From a virus, in the IMG/VR virus record IMGVR_UViG_3300033143_000565, positions 1 to 22,700 of that record: a stretch of DNA of 22,700 nucleotides; one strand, given 5' to 3'. The position numbers were made by a program, and so were the translations under genes. A model generated the notes under the pieces. It was given only the letters and a program-made list of their open reading frames with translations. It was not told the origin of the DNA and searched no databases. Below, piece by piece: positions 13,491-21,300 of the stretch (the stretch's first letter is position 1; each line of letters starts with the position of its first letter).

Positions 13491-15157
13491 TACCACTCCC
13501 AATCATCCCAATCTTCTGCCATAGCATCGTCAACAGCATCTGTTTCATCTTCTGATGTTAACCAATCCCATGCCTCACCAGCATACTTCTCCCAATCTGT
13601 GCCTGTAACAATCTTATTAGTTATTTCACCACCAGCTCTTGCTAGGGCAGCATTAACTACGGCATCAGCCTTCATCTTCTCTAAATCAATCTCTAGAGCT
13701 CTCTCTAAGGCGTTCTCACCTGATTCGTGAGCCCATGCAGCCTCATCCCTCACTTCTTGCCAAAGCATCGCTATAGACTGATTAGAGAGGTTGAATGCGT
13801 TCTGTACATTCTGTTGGTTAGCAGCATTAACACCAGCAGTATCTGCAGTATTCATCTGTCTACGCCAGTTAACATTACTCTGTGAAACAACCATCTCTTG
13901 ATTAGAGTTGAACTGCTGACGACTAAACTCTAGTCCAGCATTATACTTGTCAATCTCTAGTACATTGTTAGTGTTAAACTGAGCCATTGCATCTGAACGT
14001 GCTGCATTATTAAGTTCAATGTCAGCAGCCATACTAGAAAAGAATTGATTAGTCTGACTCTCACTAGTGGCATTAAACTGTCTAGAAGCATTATCAGCAC
14101 TCTGGTCTGACAAGAGAGCCTGTTGCTTAGATTGGTAAGAGATAATAGAAGCACTCTGCTCATTGCTTAGATTAACTAAGTCCATCTCTAAGAAAGACTT
14201 TGCATTAATAACCTGAGCTTGCTGTCTGTTATTCAGATTAGCCATGTCCATATTAGCTTTAGTAGAAGCATTGAACATCACTTCCTTATTCTTATTGCTA
14301 AGATTTGTAAGGAAGGTATCTTTCTCAGCAGCAGCATCTTGACTAGCAATGGGCATAGCACTAGAGATAATAGCATTGTAGAGGCTGTCACGAGCCACTG
14401 TACTATTACTAAAGCCACGTTGAGCTAGCAGGTTCTCTGCTTGTGATACAGCAGGCTGTGCCCATCGAGGTGTCTCACCATTAGGGCTATCAGCAAATAG
14501 AATATCAAGCTGTCCACGTACAGTGGCTTTAGCTGTAAGTTCTCGTTCTATAGCTACAGCATCAGTGGATACACCTTGAGCAGCTATTACTTGAGCCTGT
14601 TGAGATAAGTTACCTGTAGCTCCCACCATCTCTTCTACTTGATTGTAGACTGTCAGTGGGTCATACGTAGGAGCAGCGGTTACTTCTGGCCCTTGAGCAG
14701 CAGTGGTGGCTGTAGGAGCAACTTGTTCTACACCTACAGGGGCTTCCATCTGACCTGTACCTTCAGCTAACTGAGCAGCAGCTTGGTCTTCAGGAGAGAT
14801 AGCTTCACCCATAGTGGTGTACTCTTGTTCTGTACCTTCACGTAGCTCAGGGCGATATGCCTGACTCTCTACGAATGCTTCTGTACCAAGCTCACCTGTA
14901 CCAGCTTTTTCAATACCAATATCAAATGTCTGAGCACTAGCAGCAGCAGCTTGTTGTTCAGCTTCTAAAGCCTGTTGTGCTTCTGCAGCTTGTTGTGCTG
15001 TAAGCCCCTCTGCAGCCGTTTGAGCTGCAAGTGATTCTGCTGTCTGTGCGTCTGAGAGAGCAGTAGCATCTGTAGCTAACCTAGTTGCCTTTGCATCTTC
15101 TGATTCAGGCGTAGGTAACCACCTATCCTGATAAACTGTCTTTGAACCACCACCCAT
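13490..15157 (-). CDS. Ala/Gln/Asn-rich virion structural protein (555 aa)
   Basis: The N-terminal 80 residues are Ala/Gln/Glu-rich (LTAQQAAEAQQALEAEQQAAAA). A central conserved-looking block, ENLLAQRGFSNSTVARDSLY then PIASQDA, resembles a protein recurrent in marine podo- and siphophages, where an 'RG..(N/S)S..A' segment precedes long Asn/Gln-rich heptad-like stretches. The following region (about 285-460) repeats N-x-x-N-x-Q-type patterns (ANLNNRQQAQVINA, VNLSNEQSASI, FNTNNVLEI), suggesting a long fibrous coiled coil. The C-terminus is acidic with Trp (AEDWDDWEW). GAGG 8 bases upstream supports ATG 15157. A virion (internal or tail) role is inferred. Confidence 0.65.
   Translation of the reverse strand: MGGGSKTVYQDRWLPTPESEDAKATRLATDATALSDAQTAESLAAQTAAEGLTAQQAAEAQQALEAEQQAAAASAQTFDIGIEKAGTGELGTEAFVESQAYRPELREGTEQEYTTMGEAISPEDQAAAQLAEGTGQMEAPVGVEQVAPTATTAAQGPEVTAAPTYDPLTVYNQVEEMVGATGNLSQQAQVIAAQGVSTDAVAIERELTAKATVRGQLDILFADSPNGETPRWAQPAVSQAENLLAQRGFSNSTVARDSLYNAIISSAMPIASQDAAAEKDTFLTNLSNKNKEVMFNASTKANMDMANLNNRQQAQVINAKSFLEMDLVNLSNEQSASIISYQSKQQALLSDQSADNASRQFNATSESQTNQFFSSMAADIELNNAARSDAMAQFNTNNVLEIDKYNAGLEFSRQQFNSNQEMVVSQSNVNWRRQMNTADTAGVNAANQQNVQNAFNLSNQSIAMLWQEVRDEAAWAHESGENALERALEIDLEKMKADAVVNAALARAGGEITNKIVTGTDWEKYAGEAWDWLTSEDETDAVDDAMAEDWDDWEW
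13496..13500 (-). promoter_or_regulatory. Shine-Dalgarno deciding the 57-aa protein start
   Basis: GGGAG (minus strand) lies 5 bases before ATG 13490 and after the in-frame ATG 13502, so the downstream ATG is preferred. Confidence 0.65.
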
Positions 15158-15453
15158 TATATTACCTCACGTTCCATTAAATATCCCACCAATTTACCAC
15201 CATACTTTCTTAGGTACGGTGCTGGATTTCTCTTTGTACTAGCAAACACTGTAGTACAACCTATTTCTTTAGCCTTATTATTAGACCATTCATCCCAGTA
15301 TCTACCATTACCATAACAGTTAATAATAACAAACTGGTCTTTATATCTGTTCCAAACAATGAATCCATTCTCATTCTCAACTAGGTTACAGTCCGTAGCG
15401 ATTTCATCATCACCTGACCTAGCTAAATAATCTTTAACCCATTCTTCATTCAT
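15157..15453 (-). CDS. Small GNAT-like / T7 gp13-like protein
   Basis: A 98-residue protein with strand-helix alternation: FIVWNRYKDQFVIINCYGNG, a helix DEWSNNKAKEIG, then CTTVFASTKRNPAPYLRKYGGKLVGYLMEREV. The last part, in which 'RNP..Y.RK.GGK..GY' follows a strand, is like the end of an acetyltransferase (GNAT) fold. Small phage proteins of this type sit at the T7 gene 13 position, near internal core proteins. The protein is too short for a full GNAT domain and the acetyl-CoA P-loop is not evident, so catalysis is doubtful. Both ends overlap neighbours as TAATG. Confidence 0.5.
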   Translation of the reverse strand: MNEEWVKDYLARSGDDEIATDCNLVENENGFIVWNRYKDQFVIINCYGNGRYWDEWSNNKAKEIGCTTVFASTKRNPAPYLRKYGGKLVGYLMEREVI

Positions 15454-16229
15454 TAGTTATCTTCAATCCAACCGAAAAAGGAAAAGGAAACAAAACTAGC
15501 ACCAGTAGTTTCTGCCTCTCCTTTCACTATTGAGAATTCAGGTACTGGAAGAGGAGGGTCGAATGTTCCATATACAGAGTTGTCTTGTGTAACTATAGTT
15601 CCTTGAGGAAAATGTACAATACCTCCAGATACAATCTCACCCATTATAGAGTTAGTTTCTATACGGATAATAGCTCTCTTACTTGCTCCAGACGCTGAAC
15701 CACCAACCGCTGCTGTAATATATAAGGTCTTACCAGCCGGAACCATGCGTAAGGAGCTTGCACACCTACTACTAGTCGCAGGTAAGTAGGCGTATGTAGT
15801 TGTTCCAGTAGTATCCAGAACACTTATATTACCTACACACTCTAAACCACTCCACACATGGGTACACTCTACAAACATAATGTCAGTTGCTATAGTATTG
15901 ACAGGATTAGTTCCATCCATCTCTATGCGTTCTGACTTTTGGACTCCATTAGCATCTAGATAGTGTATTTCCAGTTCTTCAGTACCAGTTCCTAATGCAT
16001 AACTATCAGCAGCAGAACTAGATACTATCTCCATCTGGATGCCTGTAGCTGGAGGGATAGGTTGCTGTGCTGATGGTCCAGGCCATATATCTTCTTTAGC
16101 TGCTGATGCAATATCTCTTTCACCATAACCAGAAAAGACATGTGCTCCAGGAATTTTATTCCTAGATACTTGAGTTTTATAGTCTATCTCTTGAGGGGCA
16201 GACTCTTGATTAAATCTACGGTTATACAT
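15453..16229 (-). CDS. Beta-rich virion structural protein (258 aa)
   Basis: Not assignable to a named family. After a basic N-terminus (MYNRRFNQESAPQ) there is a linker WPGPSAQQPIPPATG, then an almost all-beta body with Thr, Ser and Val-rich strands (MEIVSSSAADSYALGTGTEELEIHYLD, TIATDIMFVECTHVW, KTLYITAAVGGSASGASKRAII). It ends in a conserved-looking GASFVSFSFFGWIEDN. The pattern fits a minor head or tail decoration protein found in marine phages. It overlaps the 109-aa gene by 8 bases upstream, and its stop overlaps the next start as TAATG. Confidence 0.6.
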   Translation of the reverse strand: MYNRRFNQESAPQEIDYKTQVSRNKIPGAHVFSGYGERDIASAAKEDIWPGPSAQQPIPPATGIQMEIVSSSAADSYALGTGTEELEIHYLDANGVQKSERIEMDGTNPVNTIATDIMFVECTHVWSGLECVGNISVLDTTGTTTYAYLPATSSRCASSLRMVPAGKTLYITAAVGGSASGASKRAIIRIETNSIMGEIVSGGIVHFPQGTIVTQDNSVYGTFDPPLPVPEFSIVKGEAETTGASFVSFSFFGWIEDN

Positions 16230-16551
16230 CAGACTTAGAATAGAATTGAAGGGTGATTAATACGCCACCGTTAGAGATAATATGAATGATTGTTGTCTCT
16301 CCTACATATCTAATTAGAGGGTTGAGTTCACCACCAGCTTCGCTTATCGTGCTAGTAGGTACAGCGGCTGTAGTGTCATAGTTTACGTATACATCACCAG
16401 TGGCAGCGAAGATACAGAAGGCTGCATTAGCAGGGACCGTTACAGTTTGCTCTACCCCAGCAGCTAACTGACCGCTATAAATAGTATCAGAAGGATAGAG
16501 AGCTTCTGTCTCTCCTAACCTACCTGCTGCAATAGTTTCAAATGCCTTCAT
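16222..16551 (-). CDS. Small beta-rich virion protein (109 aa)
   Basis: An all-beta small protein: TIYSGQLAAGVEQTVTVPANAAFCIFAATGDVYVNYD, then RYVGETTIIHIISNGGVLITLQFYS. Its pattern, a short jelly-roll-like set of strands with VPANA and GDVYVNYD, is common in phage decoration or head-tail proteins. GGAAGGGA upstream supports ATG 16551, which overlaps the holin stop... of the preceding gene as ATGA. It precedes the 258-aa beta-rich protein in transcription order; the two may be partners. No family named. Confidence 0.58.
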   Translation of the reverse strand: MKAFETIAAGRLGETEALYPSDTIYSGQLAAGVEQTVTVPANAAFCIFAATGDVYVNYDTTAAVPTSTISEAGGELNPLIRYVGETTIIHIISNGGVLITLQFYSKSDV

Positions 16552-16979
16552 TTAGTTCCCTTCCAAATCTTAATTACTTTCTCTATTCCTCGACTACCAA
16601 AATAAAAGCCAAAGGCTACTGTTAGCAATGCTTGAAAGAGTTGTATGTATTGTTTATCGACAGTGAATGATGTAAGTGCGCTATCAACAATAGCTAGGAC
16701 AGTTACAATAAAGAGGAGATAGATTAGAGACAGAGGACGAATGTTCTTAGAAAGCTTATTATCGCTCTGCATATCTATCTGGTGGCGTTTGGTTAGTTCC
16801 CCTTCTAGGGTCACTTCAATCTCATCAGCTTTACCTTGTGCTTCTGTATTGATTTTAGCCAGTTCGTTCTTAAGGGTTAAGCGTTCTTCATCGCTTGTTA
16901 CATTATCATCAATAGCTTTACCTATTGAACCAACAATACCACTAGTATTACTAGAGAATATATTACTTATCCATCCCAT
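16548..16979 (-). CDS. Holin, 3-TM family-like
   Basis: A 143-residue protein matching the 'holin of 3TMs' type. The soluble N-terminal part (TSDEERLTLKNELAKINTEA) is helical, then RHQIDMQSDNKLSKNIRPLSL (65-85) leads into TM1 (about 84-100, IYLLFIVTVLAIVDSAL), a short loop with DKQYIQ, TM2 (about 111-127, LFQALLTVAFGFYFG) and a basic tail SRGIEKVIKIWKG. The FGFYFGSRG end is characteristic. It would form the membrane lesion that releases the endolysin. GGAG about 9 bases upstream supports ATG 16979; it overlaps the endolysin gene by 13 bases. Confidence 0.85.
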   Translation of the reverse strand: MGWISNIFSSNTSGIVGSIGKAIDDNVTSDEERLTLKNELAKINTEAQGKADEIEVTLEGELTKRHQIDMQSDNKLSKNIRPLSLIYLLFIVTVLAIVDSALTSFTVDKQYIQLFQALLTVAFGFYFGSRGIEKVIKIWKGTK

Positions 16980-17326
16980 CTTTTACCATCTCCACTTCTA
17001 ACGTCTATATGAGAAAAGATAGTATAGCATCCTATCCCATATTTGTCAAGGTATTTATTAGAAAAATATTCAAATACCACATCTGGAGGTGTATCCTTAA
17101 CTACAATATCAGCAGCTTTACTAATTAAATGCTGACTCGTAGGACTACCACCTACATTGCGATTATGAACTTCACAGCGGTTAGCGCTATTAATACTAAT
17201 AGGCCGATTAAAATATTTCCTAGCATCTTCTAACACCTTAATTAATTCGTAGTCAACAGTGTCTTGTCCACAGCCACATTTACATTCAAATTCTTTCCTA
17301 TTAAAATGTGTACTTAAGTCACCCAT
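16967..17326 (-). CDS. Endolysin, M15 peptidase (D-Ala-D-Ala carboxypeptidase-like)
   Basis: A 119-residue zinc peptidase of the Peptidase_M15_3 type that cleaves peptidoglycan cross-links for lysis. It starts LSTHFNRKEFECKCGCG, then a substrate-pocket region SINSANRCEVHNRNVGG (44-60), SQHLISKAAD with zinc ligands H66 and D73, and the last ligand in FSHIDVR (H106). RSGDGKRWDG ends the domain. There is no separate cell-wall-binding domain or signal peptide, so release depends on the holin. The start overlaps the preceding gene as TAATG. Confidence 0.92.
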   Translation of the reverse strand: MGDLSTHFNRKEFECKCGCGQDTVDYELIKVLEDARKYFNRPISINSANRCEVHNRNVGGSPTSQHLISKAADIVVKDTPPDVVFEYFSNKYLDKYGIGCYTIFSHIDVRSGDGKRWDG

Positions 17327-17610
17327 TATGTTATATTCTGTGCTAAAACTAGCCCTAATACACTAGTTACAAGAACACCCACCACTATACGCCAAATCCA
17401 ATCACCTTTCTTCAGTCTATCATCGTAGAGAGGAATCTTCTTTTCAACTTCATCTTGCCGTCTATCATTATCTTTAATAGACTCAGCATGAGAATTCATA
17501 CGTAAGTTCATATTCTTGATGTCTGATTGGACCTCCGCCAATACTGTAACAGCATCAATTAGTTTATCTAACTTTGATTCCATTCTATTTATCCGTTCGT
17601 TTTCTGGCAT
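17326..17610 (-). CDS. Coiled-coil plus C-terminal TM protein (XhlA-like), possible lysis accessory
   Basis: A 94-residue protein. The first 65 residues form a charged amphipathic helix (INRMESKLDKLIDAVTVLAEVQSDI, EKKIPLYDDRLKKGD), and residues 71-90 (WIWRIVVGVLVTSVLGLVLA) form one C-terminal membrane segment. This layout is that of XhlA-type hemolysin/holin accessory proteins. AGGAG at 17617-17621 directly abuts ATG 17616 but is 6 bases from ATG 17610, so the latter is chosen. It precedes the endolysin in transcription order. A role in lysis is inferred from layout and position. Confidence 0.7.
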   Translation of the reverse strand: MPENERINRMESKLDKLIDAVTVLAEVQSDIKNMNLRMNSHAESIKDNDRRQDEVEKKIPLYDDRLKKGDWIWRIVVGVLVTSVLGLVLAQNIT

Positions 17611-17616
17611 TGCCAT

Positions 17617-17621
17617 CTCCT
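17617..17621 (-). promoter_or_regulatory. Shine-Dalgarno deciding the XhlA-like start
   Basis: AGGAG (minus strand) is 0 bases from ATG 17616 but 6 from ATG 17610; only the second spacing is workable. It lies in the 24-base gap between two lysis-region genes, one of the few non-coding gaps in the block. Confidence 0.75.
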
Positions 17622-17634
17622 CTTATTATTGCTA

Positions 17635-17988
17635 TTAACAATGGTTGCCGCTAGGGTCAAATGGGTTTAGGAAGTTATTACAAAACCAATTAGCATTCCT
17701 ATCCCTCCAATCTTTCTTATGGTCTTTTAGGTGTCGCTTCAAGCGTGTCGTCATCAATAGTTCTTTCGGTGGTTCTAGGAACAGGATTGTTCCAAAGATA
17801 AAATTAAATAGTACATCTGCCACTAGCCCCACAGAAAGCATGGGGTAGGCAAACAGTTTAGCAATAGGCGTTAGATGCTCCTTATTGCGCTTCAGGTTCA
17901 TTACAGCTAAATAGAATACCCAAGTATAGGCAATGAAGAGAAAGGCTCCTAGAGAGCCTCCTAGAGCGTATAAAGCGTATTCAATCAT
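17635..17988 (-). CDS. Conserved phage membrane protein (117 aa)
   Basis: A protein with two hydrophobic segments, about 9-30 (LGGSLGAFLFIAYTWVFYLAV) and 45-72 (LFAYPMLSVGLVADVLFNFIFG), then a cytoplasmic-like basic part: EPPKELLMTTRLKRHLKDHK, and the conserved-looking end WFCNNFLNPFDPSGNHC. The LEPPKELL...RLKRH and C-x5-NPFDPSG-x-HC patterns occur in phage membrane proteins lying beside lysis genes in many tailed phages. The function is not known; a lysis or superinfection-related role is a guess. ATGA overlap with the upstream gene. Confidence 0.68.
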   Translation of the reverse strand: MIEYALYALGGSLGAFLFIAYTWVFYLAVMNLKRNKEHLTPIAKLFAYPMLSVGLVADVLFNFIFGTILFLEPPKELLMTTRLKRHLKDHKKDWRDRNANWFCNNFLNPFDPSGNHC

Positions 17989-18362
17989 AGTTCACTCAGC
18001 ACTACACGTAGCTCAGCTTCATTAGTACATGCATCAATAGATGCCTGCCTAGTATTATCAGCATTACGAATAGTAGCTCTTGCAGCTTCAGCTTTAGCCA
18101 TATCCTGCCCCGGCACTTGCAGCTTGATGATGTCATCGTGAGGCGCAAACTCTTCCATGCGTTTAGCTCTACGCCTACCGTGAACAATCTCTTTAGCCTT
18201 TGTTAGATTGGTAGTGATACTATCAACACCTAACTCCCAAGCACTTCGTAATAATTTATCCTCTGGTACATTGGTAGTCTCAATATACTGAGCACCAGTA
18301 GGAACACTAGAAACTAAAGAGCAAGTTGCTACTGAACCATCTTCTTGTTGATATACAATCAT
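17985..18362 (-). CDS. Fibre-adjacent protein, possibly tail-fibre assembly
   Basis: A 125-residue protein with a beta N-terminus (IVYQQEDGSVATCSLV), then PEDKLLRSAWELG, a basic helix AKEIVHGRRRAKRMEEFAPHDDIIKL and a final helical part (AEAARATIRNADNTRQASIDA, AELRVVLSEL). The AKEI..RRR..R..EFAP.D layout is recurrent in small proteins encoded directly after tail-fibre genes in phages, where they act as assembly chaperones or remain uncharacterised. The start overlaps the fibre stop as TAATG, with the AAGGAG ribosome site formed by the fibre's last Lys-Glu codons. Confidence 0.58.
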   Translation of the reverse strand: MIVYQQEDGSVATCSLVSSVPTGAQYIETTNVPEDKLLRSAWELGVDSITTNLTKAKEIVHGRRRAKRMEEFAPHDDIIKLQVPGQDMAKAEAARATIRNADNTRQASIDACTNEAELRVVLSEL

Positions 18363-21300
18363 TATTTAATCTCCTTACCACCAAATATAGTCACACAGGT
18401 ATATGCATAATCTGTAAGCGTATTAGCTGAATTAGTAGCTCGCATACTACAACCATTAACTGTTGGCGAACCTATTGAAAAGTCTGTACCTGCTCCTTCG
18501 CTTATACCCGCACCTCCTGTCATAGAAAATCTTGGTGTATCCATACTCTCTTCAAAAACAATGCGGTACTTACCAACTGCAAGGTCTATAGCATCCTTTA
18601 CATTATAAGAGTCAAGAATAAGTAGTGGGTTCACAGTTGCATCAAAGATTACCCATGCAGTACAAACACCTAGATTCTCAATATCACCATGTACCACCAA
18701 ATCATTCTGCACTTCAACATCACCGAAGTCTTGCTTGGCTACAGGGAAGTTGTCAATGCTAATCACTTCACCATCAGAGTTAGTGATTACTTTGGCTAGG
18801 TAGGTACGTTCTATAGCGGGGGCGATTTGTTTGCAGGTGATGTTGTCGAAGTAAGCTGTAGATGCTGCTGCTGTACTATTCACTCTTAAAGATAAATAGG
18901 TGGTAGCTCCTTCTGCTATAAATGTTGTGGCTGCTGTAACAAAGGATGTGCTAGACTCGTCCGGATGGTTATATATATCTGAGGCTCCTAACGAAGTCCC
19001 TATAACAAAATCGGCATTGTGAGTACCTTTCTTTAAATCAACAGCGATAGTATAATGCTTGCCAATAACTGTGGCGAATGATTGGGTTGCTCCACCATAA
19101 TTAACCCCCCCTGTCTCTGTCACCTCTAAAGTATTACTAACTACTGCTAAGGTTGAATCCGCAGCATCCCACCCACTCGTATCACTATCAAACGTGCCAT
19201 TAGTAACTATAGTATCACCAAGATACTCGTACATCTTCCCATCTTCTACAAGGTAGTAGTCAGCAGGGAGGATGGTGTTGAACTCCAACTCAGCAATTCT
19301 TGTACGACCTGCATCACCATTATTAACGGTGATATTGATTCTATGGTACAAGTAAGCAGTAGTATTAGCAGAGGTATCTTGTAAGGCACCCCACAGATTA
19401 CTACCTATATCAGTGTAGTCAGAAGAGGTATAGGTAGAATCAATAGCTGTCCATGTATACCCATCATCAGACCCCTCAATAGTGAATTGTCTAGGTGACT
19501 CAGTAACATCAGAGCCACTACGCATTCTCCATGATTTAAGGATACGAGCTTCAGTTTGTTTATATTGTACCCATGATGCCCCTGTGGTATCCACCCTCCA
19601 AGTAGAATCTGTGTGGTCAAAAGCTGACCATGCAGGTATCTCTTCGGCACTAGCCAATACAACACCTGTCTCACTCTCATAATCAAAGTGTCGTGCATTC
19701 GTTCTTAGACTCTTATCTAATGGTGATTCAACGCCCCACTTATCAGCATCATCACGGCTACCCCATCCAATGAGAGGACGGTGCTCAGTTGTACCGATGT
19801 TGCCCAGCTTATCGGTGTAGACAAACAAGTTCAGGCTCTCATAGCCTGCACCAAGAGCGTGAGTCACGCCACCAGTAAATTGATACTGAGTATCTACCTG
19901 ACCAGAAGCATTGAAGCCATTGGCTACTGATACAACAGTGTTGTTCTCAATAGAGAGGGTGTCAGCAGTAGTTGGGTAGGTGAAGTCAGTCCATGCTTTA
20001 GTTGCGTCGATGTTAGTCTCAGCGAAGGCTAGGAAAAGGAATTCATCATTAAGTCCATTTACGGTATCTGATACACCAGTAATAACAAACCCATCATCGA
20101 CAAACTCAAGAATAGCAGATGAACCTTCGGCGTTTGATAAATCCGGTAGTAAATAACCAGCCCCACGCATCGCATCGAATACCACCCATGACCCGGTATC
20201 AGAGATTCGTTTATACATCACAAACGCTGGCTTAAATCCACAATCAACATAGTTTCCGGCTGCGCCAGTTCCAATATACTTACCTACTTTTGATACACCT
20301 TCTACTGAGGCGAAGTGGTAAGAGATGATATTCTCCGCAATTGCATTTTGACCAGCGGCTGTGTTCAATCTAATAGTATCTACACCAAAGATAGTGTGGA
20401 TTGATGCACTATTAGTTATAGCGCTAGTTGTGTCTAAGTTCAGATAATCTCCGTTAGACGCATCCCCGATGTACTTACCTTGGGTATGCCACGCATCAGT
20501 CTGGTCTCTATTTTTCCATATACTCAGCTCAGGAACTACACCAAGATGGTGCGGAATCTCATGCCCAACAACACCATCACCTTCATACCCGACAATAGAG
20601 AAACCACTGTCAGCGTTGTAGTGAGATGTGTAGGCTTTGTTACGGTTGGTAGTACCTGTGACTTTCTTGTTGGTTTGGAAGCTCCATGCTACATAGTCTT
20701 CTGCATTATTATTACAATCACCATCAGTACCCACAGTTACACCTGTAGTATCAAAGCTGGTTACTGTCTGTGCGCCAGTTGCCTCTGCGTTTGTTAGGTT
20801 AGAAGATATATATTTTGTTGCTCCGCGAACTGTGTCTTCCCACATGTGTCTACGAATATCATCACGAGACTTTAGGATAACCAGTCCACCAAAATCACCA
20901 GTAGACATGTCAAGGCCATTATCAATACTCTGGCTTGTACCATTACCTGTATAGATAGTGGCAGACATGCCTGATTCAGTAGACTCACCTTGAGTGACGG
21001 CTTCTTGATTAATGGCACAGTTACGAGATGGTTTGTTAGAGACAGTATTTTCCCAAGAAGCATTTCCAGCTCCATCAGAAACGAGTGTCTCTCCTATAGC
21101 TCCACCAGTGCTATCAATCTTAGCATCAGTTACAGTGCTGTCAGATGGAGTACCAATAGATAGGGCTACACCGATTCGCACTTCAACATCTGTAGCTACA
21201 ATAGCTGAATCGAAAGTAATAACACCAGCAGCTTCAGTGAATGTATCGTGATGCTGAGTTACACCATCAAAATATGCTTCTAGATAGTTCTCACTTCCTG

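Noticed and set aside
17944-17958. GGCTC-CTAGA-GAGCC hairpin near the start of the membrane-protein gene
   Set aside because: Only 5 bp, no T-run on either strand, and inside the coding part for GGSLGA; probably coincidence.
18002-18187. 61-residue minus-strand ORF with a hydrophobic C-terminal stretch, considered as a missing spanin or holin
   Set aside because: Lies out of frame wholly within the 125-aa fibre-adjacent gene, with no ribosome site; the hydrophobic run follows from Ala/Asn codons in another frame.
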